From Heliobacterium mobile (GTDB lineage Bacteria > Bacillota > Desulfitobacteriia > Heliobacteriales > Heliobacteriaceae), in contig NZ_WNKU01000003.1 of the NCBI RefSeq assembly GCF_009720735.1, forward strand, positions 1-64,000: 64,000 nt of DNA, in the 5' to 3' direction. A program made the translations under genes and the position numbers. Below, one piece after another: positions 55,002-63,412 of this stretch; position 1 is the stretch's first letter, and every line of letters starts with the position of its first letter. The notes under the pieces are model-generated. The model saw only the letters and a list, made by a program, of their open reading frames with translations. It was not told the origin of the DNA and did not search any database.

Positions 55002-55301
55002 TTACAAATCAATGGTTTCCAACCGACCGTCGGGATGTTCAAGGGTCCAACGGATTTTCCCAGCGATTTGTTTTGCTCGAAGCGTAGAACCCTGTCCGCC
55101 GGCTTCCGGGGGTAAAGATACAGCGAGTGCCTGTTGGGGACATACTTTGATACAGGCGCCACAGTCCCAACAGTCATCCGGTTCCCGGGAGACGATATGA
55201 CCCCTCTCAGGTAGGACTAACAAATTTCCTGGGCACACATCGGCACATCGCGGGTGTCCACCGCATCTCCGGCAGCGCTGCGAGTTGATCAATAAGGTCA
55301 C
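55002..55301 (-). CDS. AprB-like ferredoxin partner of the APS reductase
   Basis: A 99-residue protein with two [4Fe-4S] sites, CRRCGGHPRCADVCP and CWDCGACIKVCP. A C-terminal segment then extends past the second site (GKIRWTLEHPDGRLETIDL), as in AprB-type subunits. It would carry electrons to the flavin of the adjacent alpha-like subunit. The GTG start overlaps that gene's stop (GTGA). The length is shorter than dissimilatory AprB (about 150-165 residues), whose tail wraps the alpha subunit. Confidence 0.75.
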   Translation of the reverse strand: MTLLINSQRCRRCGGHPRCADVCPGNLLVLPERGHIVSREPDDCWDCGACIKVCPQQALAVSLPPEAGGQGSTLRAKQIAGKIRWTLEHPDGRLETIDL

Positions 55302-57067
55302 GCTGCACCACCTCCGAACGAGGATAGAGCGGTCTGCCCATCTCTTCCGTGTGAATCTACCGGAGGCCGTTCGATGATCTCAAGGTCGATCTTTGTTACT
55401 GTATTTTGGGCAGGTATGCGCGAGTTGACAAATATCCGCCACCGTTGATCGTCTCTGGCTGGGTAATCGAGGCGGCTTTGGTAAACAGGCCAGCGGCTTT
55501 CTTGCCGGTAGAGCATATGTGCGAGCAGTAACCGTGCCAGAAGGAGACGGTCCCAGACTTCGTGAACACGCATCAGTTCATAGGCCTCACTAGCCTTGAT
55601 CTCTCGTCCCGCTTCGATTAAATAGTCCACTTCTTGCTGTGCCCGGAGCAAACCCTTGGCGTCGTACTCATATCCTGCCGGTCGACCGCCAGCCCAGCGA
55701 TCCATAACCGCCTGTAGTTGTTCTTCCAATCGACGAATCTGGCTTTTGTTGTTGTTTTCGCAGTTTCCTTTTGTGGAATCCTCCTTTGGTTCCAGTGGCT
55801 GTCTTGCCCGTTGCAACGCGGCACATACCGCAATTTGCCAGGCATCCGGACGCGGCTCTCGCCAATCCTGAATCTCATTGAAGAATGTTTCGGCGGCGAT
55901 AGCCCCTTCGGCCATGCTGCCGGTGACGTATTTTTTCGGCGCCCCCCCGGCGGCGTCCCCGGCCGCATAAAGCCCGGTGACGGTGGTTCGCCGACGCTCG
56001 TCGATCCATAAGCCGGCCATCCCATGGCCTCCTACGAGGTACGGCTCGCTGCCTGTGATCGGTACAGGCATTTCTTCCGGTCTTTTCCCAGCGTCACTCC
56101 ACTGCAGTACCTGCGTCGGACACATGCTTAAGTATGCTTTTTGCAGACGTTCCCCTTGTTCCGAGGTGAGTCCCCGCGTATCGAGATAACAAGGCCCTCG
56201 TCCTTTTTTCTCTTCTTGCAGCGTTGCCCAAAGCCGTTCTGCCGTCGTCGGTGCAACCTGTTCGTATGTATAATCGTTTAAATAATGAGCGTTGAGCCGG
56301 TTTATGTGAGGTGTGCGGACGCCTTGGGCCAGTGTTCCCGTGGGAGCCATCGTATGGGCGACGCGAAGGGCGATAAAGCGCATCTCCAAGCTGGTCAGTT
56401 CCGCCCCGGCTCGGGCAGCCATGGCCAAGCCGGTACCGGCATTAAATGGCGAATACCATTGCTTATGCCGGGCCGCTCCTCCGGCATTCGGTCCGTAGAT
56501 GCCCGATACCCCTCCCGTGGCGATAAGCACACCTTTGGCCCGTACCGCCGTAAAGCTTCCATCGGCTAGATTCAACACGAGGGCGCCGACAACCCGGTCA
56601 TCGATGACGATGAGATCAGTAGCTACGCGGTGGTTGAGCACTTCGGCACCGCACTGGTGTAAGGCCGCCGCCATCAACGGTTTGATAGCTTCCCCGTTGA
56701 TCTGTACGCTGGCTCGCCCTCGTCGTAAGTACCGTCCCTGTTCGTCCCGGAAGACGGGAAGCCCCCACTCGACGAGCCGGTCTGTCATTTCATTGAGCCT
56801 TTCCGCCAATGTATAAACCAGATCGTCTCGAACCAGGTTGGCAAATTCGGCCTTTACATAGCTAAGAAAACTTTCTGCCGTTTCACCGGGATTCAGATAG
56901 GCATTGATCGCGTTGATTCCGGCGGCCAGACAACCACTTCGCTGGACGTTGGCTTTTTCAATGACGGTGACGCGACATGTCGGACACAGTTCTTTGGCAC
57001 GGATCGCAGCCATGATGCCTGCCGCCCCTCCACCGAGGATGAGCCAATCTGTATCCAATACGTCCAT
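55298..57067 (-). CDS. AprA-like adenylylsulfate reductase flavoprotein
   Basis: FAD enzyme of the succinate-dehydrogenase/AprA family, 589 residues. The N-terminal dinucleotide fold is GGGAAGIMAA at 12-21. Regions matching AprA rather than SdhA are NAINAYLNP, LVRDDLVYTLAERL, EWGLPVF and VQINGEAIKPLMA. Later come HGMAGLWIDERR and GLYAAGDAAGG. Such enzymes reduce APS to sulfite and AMP. In dissimilatory reducers alpha is 620-660 residues, so this is a somewhat shorter variant, placed here among assimilation genes. With a ferredoxin partner beside it and no CysH in the window, an assimilatory role is inferred. Confidence 0.8.
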   Translation of the reverse strand: MDVLDTDWLILGGGAAGIMAAIRAKELCPTCRVTVIEKANVQRSGCLAAGINAINAYLNPGETAESFLSYVKAEFANLVRDDLVYTLAERLNEMTDRLVEWGLPVFRDEQGRYLRRGRASVQINGEAIKPLMAAALHQCGAEVLNHRVATDLIVIDDRVVGALVLNLADGSFTAVRAKGVLIATGGVSGIYGPNAGGAARHKQWYSPFNAGTGLAMAARAGAELTSLEMRFIALRVAHTMAPTGTLAQGVRTPHINRLNAHYLNDYTYEQVAPTTAERLWATLQEEKKGRGPCYLDTRGLTSEQGERLQKAYLSMCPTQVLQWSDAGKRPEEMPVPITGSEPYLVGGHGMAGLWIDERRRTTVTGLYAAGDAAGGAPKKYVTGSMAEGAIAAETFFNEIQDWREPRPDAWQIAVCAALQRARQPLEPKEDSTKGNCENNNKSQIRRLEEQLQAVMDRWAGGRPAGYEYDAKGLLRAQQEVDYLIEAGREIKASEAYELMRVHEVWDRLLLARLLLAHMLYRQESRWPVYQSRLDYPARDDQRWRIFVNSRIPAQNTVTKIDLEIIERPPVDSHGRDGQTALSSFGGGAA

Positions 57068-57109
57068 ATTTCGAACCCCTTCTACATCGTGATAGTACGA
57101 ATCGATCCA

Positions 57110-57673
57110 CTATACCGCTATACCACTCACATTTTTCGGTTTTATATAACCGGTTTCTTCCAAGTACTGAATAATCACAGCCACACTTTCTGCTACTGTC
57201 TGTCCTTCCGTCTCTATCACCACTTCCGGATGTTCCGGTTCTTCGTAGGGATCAGATATGCCGGTAAAGTGCGGGATCTCTCCATTTAATGCACGCTTGT
57301 AAAGTCCCTTTACATCCCTCTGAATACAAGTTTCCAGAGATGTTTTCACGTGTACTTCCAGAAATCCAGGCCCATGGAGCTCTCGGATCACCTTACGAGT
57401 ATCTCGGTAGGGAGAAATAGCAGCGGTGATGACACCTACACCGTGGCGGGCCAACAAGCGAGCCACATAGCCAATCCGTTTCACGTTCCGGTCGCGGTCG
57501 GCTTTTTCGAATCCCAAATCAGACGATAAGTATTCCCTCACCTCGTCACCGTCCAAAATTTCTACCGGTTGACCGCGATGGCGTAGTTCTTCTGCGACAC
57601 CCTTGGAAATCGTCGTTTTGCCGCTGCCTGATAATCCCGTCAACCAAAGGGTAAATCCTGATCTTTCACTCAC
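57110..57673 (-). CDS. cysC: Adenylylsulfate kinase CysC
   Basis: APS kinase of 187 residues, normal for the family. Walker A is GLSGSGKTT. It also has LDGDEVREYLSSDLGF, RVARLLARHGVGVITAAISPYRD-like ARLLARHGVGVITAAISPYR and FLEVHVKTSLETC. It makes PAPS from APS. The GTG start overlaps the upstream sulfite reductase stop by 8 bases. Its presence beside an AprBA-type APS reductase is unusual unless PAPS serves another use. Confidence 0.94.
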   Translation of the reverse strand: MSERSGFTLWLTGLSGSGKTTISKGVAEELRHRGQPVEILDGDEVREYLSSDLGFEKADRDRNVKRIGYVARLLARHGVGVITAAISPYRDTRKVIRELHGPGFLEVHVKTSLETCIQRDVKGLYKRALNGEIPHFTGISDPYEEPEHPEVVIETEGQTVAESVAVIIQYLEETGYIKPKNVSGIAV

Positions 57674-59084
57674 TGACTGTTCTCCCTTCCTGTATTCTGT
57701 GGCTCCCTTTCTCCCGGTGACGTCGCAGGTAGGTTTGCCTGAAGGTTTCCTGCCCTTCTCGCTTTTCCAGCCAGTTCTCCAAGATGATCAACAAGGCTGT
57801 CGGCAAATCTTCGACCTTTATGGGGGATCGCCAGGTCTCACCGAGAACAGGCCATTCTCCATCAAGTCCACCGCCTACGGTCACGGTTACACTGGGAATT
57901 CCCGGATTTTGTTTATCGATGATTCCCGTAATACCGATATCGGCGACCTGAGGTCTGGCACAAGAACTGGCACAGCCCGATAGATGAATCGACATTCCCT
58001 CGATCTTTTCCCAAACGAGGCGATGCTCACGCAGTGTATTGAGAATGCTTTGACGCAACTGGGTATCAATTAACCCACGGGCACATAATGTTCGACCTGG
58101 GCAGGCGATCCAATGGATCGGTTCGGGCGTTGCCAGATCGACCGTAGATAACTCGGCCAAAAGGGCTTCCTTTTCTTCCGGCAGTACGTCTCTCAAGAGA
58201 ATCTGCCGGTTTGACGTAAGATAAATGTTTCCCTGAGTAAACCGTCGAGCGACGGAGGCTAATTTATATAGCTGCACTGTCGTCAATGAGCTATCGGGCA
58301 CATCGACAATCACTGTTTCACTGGAACCCATCGTTTCTAATGAGGAAGGCGAGGTGACAGGATCTTCAACAGGAACAGTCCATTCCTCTCTGACAAGTTC
58401 CCAAAAATGCTCTAAACCGAGGGACTGAACAAGAAATTTTAATCGTTGATTGAGGGTTCCTTTCATGATAAAGACGTGAAGAATGGCTACCAGAAGGCTG
58501 CTAACATCGCTGCCCCTCACCTCTACCGGCAATAACTGAGCTACGTGAGGTTTGCTTCCCAAACCGCCACCCACGAAGACCTGCCAACGGAGGCCTCCTT
58601 CCCGTTGTACTGGCAACAGCCCCACGTCGTTAAACAGAAGACCGGCGCGATGGCTTTCGCCAACAGCCACCTTAAATTTATGGGGAAGTGTGAGTTCTAA
58701 CGATTTGGCGACAAAGGTCTCATTTAAATGACGGGTTAAGGATTCTGCTTCCCCAGCGAAAGGTCCGCCTTCATAAAAAGTCACGATATTTCGGACTGCT
58801 TTCCCGCCGCTTCCGAGCGAGAATAACCCTACTTCCTCTAGGGTTTGGCGAATTCTTGGAATAGTGTCAAAGGCTAAGCCGTGAATTTGAATCGATTGCC
58901 GTGTCGTCAGTTCCAACCGGCCTCTTTCCGTCTCATCGACGACGGAGGCCACTGTGTCTAACTGAGACGATGTCAACCGTCCAAGAGGTAAGCGAATTCG
59001 AAGAAAGAACTCATCTTTTTGTCGCTGCCGATATATCCCCTGGCGTCGGAGAGCACCGATTTCTTGCGCAGAAAATTCCGTCAT
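57666..59084 (-). CDS. Ferredoxin-type sulfite (nitrite/sulfite) reductase
   Basis: Siroheme-[4Fe-4S] enzyme of 472 residues that reduces sulfite to sulfide, or nitrite to ammonia. The cluster cysteines occur as CPGRTLC (Cx5C) and CASSC (Cx3C), the usual siroheme-protein pattern. Earlier motifs include LTTRQSIQIHGL and SGGKAVRNIVTF. Context with cysC, cysD and cysN favours sulfite. The ATG at 59084 follows AGGGTG. First gene of the operon, downstream of a leader with an attenuator-like terminator. Confidence 0.9.
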   Translation of the reverse strand: MTEFSAQEIGALRRQGIYRQRQKDEFFLRIRLPLGRLTSSQLDTVASVVDETERGRLELTTRQSIQIHGLAFDTIPRIRQTLEEVGLFSLGSGGKAVRNIVTFYEGGPFAGEAESLTRHLNETFVAKSLELTLPHKFKVAVGESHRAGLLFNDVGLLPVQREGGLRWQVFVGGGLGSKPHVAQLLPVEVRGSDVSSLLVAILHVFIMKGTLNQRLKFLVQSLGLEHFWELVREEWTVPVEDPVTSPSSLETMGSSETVIVDVPDSSLTTVQLYKLASVARRFTQGNIYLTSNRQILLRDVLPEEKEALLAELSTVDLATPEPIHWIACPGRTLCARGLIDTQLRQSILNTLREHRLVWEKIEGMSIHLSGCASSCARPQVADIGITGIIDKQNPGIPSVTVTVGGGLDGEWPVLGETWRSPIKVEDLPTALLIILENWLEKREGQETFRQTYLRRHREKGSHRIQEGRTVSE

Positions 59085-59148
59085 AAGATTCACCCTATTC
59101 GTTTTATTGTGATGCATTTACGTTTAATATGGACCGAAAAAAGCAAAA

Positions 59149-59191
59149 GGAGGCCTAGATCCCACCCGCGAGGGTGTAAATCTAGGCCTCC
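59149..59191 (-). terminator. Attenuator-like terminator in the sulfite reductase leader
   Basis: GGAGGCCTAGAT pairs with ATCTAGGCCTCC, with an inner CACCC / GGGTG pair, and is followed on the minus strand by TTTTGCTTTTTT. It lies between a consensus promoter (59251-59279) and the sulfite reductase start, so transcription must read through it. A GGGTGG segment in its loop region recalls, but does not match, the T-box motif. Confidence 0.8.
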
Positions 59192-59250
59192 AGCACGTCT
59201 GGTCAGCCCAACCGTTGATTTAATTCCAAGTAAATTGCTTGTTTTTTAAG

Positions 59251-59279
59251 ATAATAACATCGGTTCTCCCATCTGTCAA
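59251..59279 (-). promoter_or_regulatory. Consensus promoter of the sulfite-reductase operon
   Basis: On the minus strand TTGACA is followed after exactly 17 bases by TATTAT. Transcription from here would make a leader of about 160 bases before the sulfite reductase start codon, including the attenuator-like hairpin. Confidence 0.75.
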
Positions 59280-59302
59280 CGAAAAAAAGTCCAATTTAAA
59301 AA

Positions 59303-59322
59303 GAGGCCCTCCATCGGGCCTC
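59303..59322 (-). terminator. Second terminator downstream of cysK
   Basis: GAGGCCC / GGGCCTC with a 6-nt loop and TTTTT on the minus strand. It lies just upstream of the next promoter and insulates the two sulfur operons. Confidence 0.75.
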
Positions 59323-59391
59323 AAGTCTTCTTCTGTACAACCGATTATTCCCATATACGGATTTGTAAGACAAGTTCTACTGATAAAAAAA

Positions 59392-59427
59392 CTGAGGCCA
59401 TGGTCAATAACAAAACCTTCGCCTCAG
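59392..59427 (-). terminator. First terminator downstream of cysK
   Basis: CTGAGGC / GCCTCAG around a 22-nt loop, followed on the minus strand by T7. It lies 47 bases past the cysK stop. Confidence 0.65.
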
Positions 59428-59473
59428 ACTCAGGTATATCCGGTCAGCACAAGCCTAACTGCCATATTTCCAA

Positions 59474-60403
59474 TTAAGCCCCCTGAAAGAGCGGCGTGCT
59501 CAAGTACCGTTCGCCCGTGTCGGGAAGGATAACAACGATAAGTTTTCCGGCGTTCTCTGGCCGCTTCGCCAATTGCAACGCAGCGAAGGTAGCCGCTCCC
59601 GATGAAATCCCCGCCAGAATGCCTTCCTCCCGAGCCAAACGCCGGCTGATTTCAAAGGCTTCTTCGCTTTCCACTTTAAATATTTCATCAATAATGTATA
59701 CGTTTAAAACTTCCGGTATGAATCCGGCGCCGAGTCCTTGAATTTTATGAGGCCCCGGTTTTCCGCCAGATAATACAGGAGATTCTATCGGTTCCACCGC
59801 TACAACCTGAACTTCCGGTTTATACTCTTTTAGCACCTCTCCGACACCGGTGATTGTTCCTCCTGTTCCGAAGCCTCCGACAATGATATCTACTCTTCCC
59901 TCCGTATCTTCCCAAATCTCCTCAGCCGTTGTCACCCGGTGAATCTGCGGGTTCGCCGGGTTGTTAAACTGCTGCGGCACGAAGGAATTGGGATACCGAG
60001 CGGCCAGTTCTTCGGCTCGGCGAACAGCCCCCTTCATCCCATCAGTCCCGGGAGTCAGTACGATTTCCGCACCATACGCTTTCAGTAAGTTTCTCCTCTC
60101 CATAGTCATCGTCTCAGGCATGGTGAGAATGAGTCGGTACCCTCGGGCCGCTGCAACGAGAGCCAATGCGATCCCTGTGTTACCGCTAGTCGGTTCGATG
60201 ATTACCGTATCTTTTTTGATATATCCCTTATCTTCGGCATCTTTGATCATGGCATAACCGATGCGATCTTTCACACTACCTCCAGGGTTGAAGGATTCCA
60301 GTTTCGCCACGACTTCTGCATTCGCCCCGCCGGTCACCCGGTTCAACCTGACCAAAGGGGTCTTCCCAATCAAATCGGAAAGATTATCGACAATCTTTCC
60401 CAT
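59474..60403 (-). CDS. cysK: Cysteine synthase A (O-acetylserine sulfhydrylase)
   Basis: PLP enzyme of 309 residues making cysteine from O-acetylserine and sulfide. The PLP lysine is Lys45 in [12 protein letters not shown]. The substrate loop is [11 protein letters not shown] and the phosphate-binding region [14 protein letters not shown]. The ATG at 60403 follows GGAGGGAG. The open frame to 60475 is rejected. It takes the sulfide made by the downstream operon. Confidence 0.96.
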   Translation of the reverse strand: MGKIVDNLSDLIGKTPLVRLNRVTGGANAEVVAKLESFNPGGSVKDRIGYAMIKDAEDKGYIKKDTVIIEPTSGNTGIALALVAAARGYRLILTMPETMTMERRNLLKAYGAEIVLTPGTDGMKGAVRRAEELAARYPNSFVPQQFNNPANPQIHRVTTAEEIWEDTEGRVDIIVGGFGTGGTITGVGEVLKEYKPEVQVVAVEPIESPVLSGGKPGPHKIQGLGAGFIPEVLNVYIIDEIFKVESEEAFEISRRLAREEGILAGISSGAATFAALQLAKRPENAGKLIVVILPDTGERYLSTPLFQGA

Positions 60404-60480
60404 GTCGTATCTCCCTCCCCGTGTGTTTGTCAGCGTTGAACATTCCTGTGATGAATGCTGCCGCTCTTGCCTCAACCGTG

Positions 60481-60624
60481 TGAAAATGTCTCCATCGGTC
60501 GATCATAGAGCAGTGCTGAGAAATCCTTCCCTTTGCCAGGGATCCCGCAAGCATCGGCACGGCAATGACGGAATACGGGCAAATAGGCTTCCGCCGCTTT
60601 CCCCACTAAAGCAAGGATGTTTGC
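60481..60624 (-). pseudogene. C-terminal remnant of a NifB-like radical SAM protein
   Basis: About 48 codons in one frame translate to a segment ending with RHCRADACGIPGKGKD, LLYDRP and METFSH. This resembles the extreme C-terminus of NifB-type proteins, where a CRADA motif is followed by GIPG and a terminal FSHG. No start, ribosome site or upstream radical SAM domain is present. The expected FSHG end is shifted out of frame by an extra CA in a CACACA run. It sits between the ABC permease and cysK. The identification is from memory of the motif. Confidence 0.55.
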
Positions 60625-60653
60625 TCATTAAATGGGTCACTTTCCCTTGATGG

Positions 60654-61403
60654 TTAACCGCTTGTTCTCCAGCGAAGCAGATAACTGGATACTTGGCGAT
60701 ATACCGTCATGAGCAATAAAACGACGATGCCGATGACGAGTATCCCTGCGACCACCCTCGGATAATCGGCGAAGTCGGAAAAATACTTCACATACCAGCC
60801 AAGGCCGCTGGTCGCGCCGATCATTTCGGCGGCTGTCAATAAGATGAAGGCGAGGACCAAGCTGATGGATCCTCCGGAAAGAATGTGAGGAAGGGCGCCA
60901 GGCAGTAACACCCGTGTCAGCATGGTCCACCGGCTGACCCCTAAGGTCCGTGCCGAATCGATCAAGCCTTTTTCTACGGCCTGTACACCAGCGACCGTGT
61001 TGATAAAGAGCGGCCAAAAAGCACCGATGAAGATGACAAATATCGACGACAAGGTAAAGGTAGGCAGCAAAGCGATCGTATAGGGGATATACACGATCGG
61101 CGGAATCGGGCCAAGCAGGTTCGTCAGCGGTTCTACCGCTTGATGGAGGCGACGCTGCCATCCTACCAACAAACCGAGCGGAATCGCTGTCAACAGAGCC
61201 AGGATCAATCCCGACGTTAACAGGTAGATTGAACTGGTGAAGCTTTTTCGGAAGACCTCCGAATCTTCTACAAGCAGCTGGGCCACTTTTTCTGGAGACG
61301 GAAATAGGAAGGGATCGAGTATGGAAAAGGTATGGGTGCATAACTCCCAGATCAAAAATATGCTCAAAAAGATCAGCAAACGATCGATCGTTTTTTGCAT
61401 CAT
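60654..61403 (-). CDS. ABC transporter permease, SsuC/TauC type
   Basis: A 249-residue permease with six helices and the EAA-type loop SARTLGVSRWTMLTRVLLPGALPHI. It belongs to the nitrate/sulfonate/taurine importer family. Its start overlaps the ATPase gene's stop. Context in a sulfur cluster favours organosulfonate import. Confidence 0.9.
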   Translation of the reverse strand: MMQKTIDRLLIFLSIFLIWELCTHTFSILDPFLFPSPEKVAQLLVEDSEVFRKSFTSSIYLLTSGLILALLTAIPLGLLVGWQRRLHQAVEPLTNLLGPIPPIVYIPYTIALLPTFTLSSIFVIFIGAFWPLFINTVAGVQAVEKGLIDSARTLGVSRWTMLTRVLLPGALPHILSGGSISLVLAFILLTAAEMIGATSGLGWYVKYFSDFADYPRVVAGILVIGIVVLLLMTVYRQVSSYLLRWRTSG

Positions 61404-62200
61404 ATTCCTGATCCCCCTTCCACCAGTTCCAGTTCTCCGATCAAGTCGTCTTGCAGCAGCGAGAGAATCTCATTTCGCAACTGAATATAGGCAGGATCAT
61501 GAACCAAGTAAGCCCGTGTTCGAGGCCGTGTAAAGGGTACTTCCACAATTCGGCGAATCCGGCCGGGGGAAGGTGTAAAAATAATGATTCGATCGCCTAG
61601 GTATAAAGCTTCATCGATATCATGGGTAACTAGAAAAATGGTCTTCGAATGCTCCCCTGTCTTCCACAAGCGCAGGAGAAGATCTTGCAGGTAAATGCGG
61701 TTTTTGGCGTCCACCGCTCCAAATGGTTCGTCCATCAAGTAGACCGGTGCATCTACAGCAAAAGCACGGGCAATGGCTACCCGTTGGCGCATCCCTCCTG
61801 ACAATTCTCCCGGATACTTTTCTTTCGCTTCCGAGAGACCGACCAGATGCAGATATTGTAATGCCTCTTCCCGAGTGGCCTTCCTGACCTGCTGGAGTGC
61901 GAAATGAATGTTATCTAAGGCAGTCATCCAAGGGAACAAAGAATAGTCCTGGAAAACGACGGCCCGGTCTGGACCGGGCCCTGTGATCGGTGTTCCTTGT
62001 AAGCGAATGGTGCCAGAGGTCGGGGTCAGAAGGCCGGCGAGCAACCCGATGGTTGAACTTTTGCCGCATCCGCTAGGGCCTACAACGGTGATAAACTCGC
62101 CCTCTTTCACATCGACTGTAACATCGGATAGAACCAACCGGTTGGATGCACTGTTCCCATAGGCTAGGGAAACTGCCTCCAGTTGTAACAAGGCCTCCAT
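61400..62200 (-). CDS. ABC transporter ATP-binding protein, SsuB/TauB type
   Basis: A 266-residue ATPase with Walker A GPSGCGKSS, signature LSGGMRQR and Walker B VYLMDEPFGAVDAK. FQDYSLFPWMTALDNI is typical of the SsuB/TauB/NrtD branch. A short C-terminal extension is rich in Glu/Leu. Second gene of the importer operon. Confidence 0.92.
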   Translation of the reverse strand: MEALLQLEAVSLAYGNSASNRLVLSDVTVDVKEGEFITVVGPSGCGKSSTIGLLAGLLTPTSGTIRLQGTPITGPGPDRAVVFQDYSLFPWMTALDNIHFALQQVRKATREEALQYLHLVGLSEAKEKYPGELSGGMRQRVAIARAFAVDAPVYLMDEPFGAVDAKNRIYLQDLLLRLWKTGEHSKTIFLVTHDIDEALYLGDRIIIFTPSPGRIRRIVEVPFTRPRTRAYLVHDPAYIQLRNEILSLLQDDLIGELELVEGGSGI

Positions 62201-62221
62201 GACTCACACCTCCCCGGCTTT

Positions 62222-63331
62222 CTATAGATCGTTAGCTTTGTATCCCTCTTCAAGGATCCCATATGTGACGTTGTTGGGATCTTCCGATTTCAAACGGTCT
62301 AAGGCCTCTTTATAGATCTCCGGTTGAATATTCCGGTTGATATCGTGATCGCTGTCCAGGTAGCCGACTTTTTTCATGGCGTTCCAGAACTCAACGAAGC
62401 GTTTCTTATCCGGGTCGGGTATGCTATGAATCTTACCGCTGTATGTGGCCTTTTTCAGCAGTTCCTTGTCGATCTTGACATACTTGGAAAGGGCGTCTAC
62501 CGTCTCATCCGGGTTTTGCGTGTAAAACTCGTATGCCCGGATGAGCGCTTTATCAAAGCGAACAAAAGCTTCCTTTTTGGCCGCCAGCACATCTTCCATC
62601 GCGACGACACGGCAGCAGACGTGTCCGGGCATATACGCCGAGGACCACTCGACTGTTTTCAATCCTTGCGCTGCCGCCATCTCTACGAAGGGAACCCACA
62701 CGTTGCCCACATCGGCAGTTCCTTTTTTGACAGCTTCGATCACTGCAGCCGGTGAATCAAGCTCTTGGATGTTCACCTGGTTTTTCCAATCGATACCCGC
62801 CTTTGCCAAGGCATACCGCCAGACGGCGTCACCGGTGGCCATCCGTACGGTGGCTACCTTTTTCCCGACGAAACCTTGCGGCGTTTTAAACTTTTCTACG
62901 TTTTCCGGCTTCGCGATAACGGCGTGCCCTTCGCTTTGCATGCCTGCGATAACGACAAATGGAGTCCCTTTCGCGATAAACGTCTGCGGGGCCGCCGTAC
63001 CGAAAGCGCCTGTGTCCAGTTTACCGCTCTTGATAGCGTTAAGGCCTTCCCCTGAGTTGGTGAACTGGAACATCTCCACGTCGAGTCCTTCTTGGTCAAA
63101 GAAACCTTTTTCTTTCGCGACAAAGAACAATACATCACCGGGAGCGGGAAGGTAACCTACATTGAGCTTGATTTTGTCGGTCTTTTCTGCTGCCGGTGCA
63201 GCCGTCTGTGCGGACGTTCCCTTTTTTGCATCAGAGCTGCACCCAACGGTCAACAATGCCGTCGTGGCAAAAATGATGATGCCCAAGGCAAAGGTGATCA
63301 TCCGCTTTGTTTTCGCGTCGACAAAAGGCAC
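62222..63331 (-). CDS. ABC substrate-binding lipoprotein, SsuA/TauA (NMT1-like) type
   Basis: A 369-residue lipoprotein with signal peptide and lipobox LTVGC at about 27-31. The NMT1/SsuA fold shows in LNVGYLPAPGDVLFFVAKEKGFF, FTNSGEGLNAIKSGKLDTGAFG and DVGNVWVPFVEMAAAQG. Likely ligands are taurine or alkanesulfonates (by context) and, less likely, nitrate or a thiamine precursor. GTG start with AGGAGTG upstream. A hairpin precedes the gene. Confidence 0.88.
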   Translation of the reverse strand: MPFVDAKTKRMITFALGIIIFATTALLTVGCSSDAKKGTSAQTAAPAAEKTDKIKLNVGYLPAPGDVLFFVAKEKGFFDQEGLDVEMFQFTNSGEGLNAIKSGKLDTGAFGTAAPQTFIAKGTPFVVIAGMQSEGHAVIAKPENVEKFKTPQGFVGKKVATVRMATGDAVWRYALAKAGIDWKNQVNIQELDSPAAVIEAVKKGTADVGNVWVPFVEMAAAQGLKTVEWSSAYMPGHVCCRVVAMEDVLAAKKEAFVRFDKALIRAYEFYTQNPDETVDALSKYVKIDKELLKKATYSGKIHSIPDPDKKRFVEFWNAMKKVGYLDSDHDINRNIQPEIYKEALDRLKSEDPNNVTYGILEEGYKANDL

Positions 63332-63355
63332 AGGCCATTCACTCCTTTTTAGTAT

Positions 63356-63400
63356 CCACCCTGGAAGACGCTCATGGAAAAGAGCCGTCTGTCACGGTGG
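63356..63400 (-). other. Hairpin in the leader of the sulfonate-type importer
   Basis: CCACC / GGTGG closes a structure whose inner stem is AGACGGCTC / GAGCGTCT with an 8-nt loop. It lies between the RACo-like gene and the binding-protein gene. There is no T-tract, so it may be a processing or regulatory hairpin rather than a terminator. Confidence 0.4.
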
Positions 63401-63412
63401 GCTGAATTTGAC

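Noticed and set aside
59149-59191. T-box riboswitch call for the hairpin before sulfite reductase
   Set aside because: Only GGGTGG is shared with the T-box motif. The surrounding conserved bases and a specifier stem could not be found, so it is reported only as an attenuator-like terminator.
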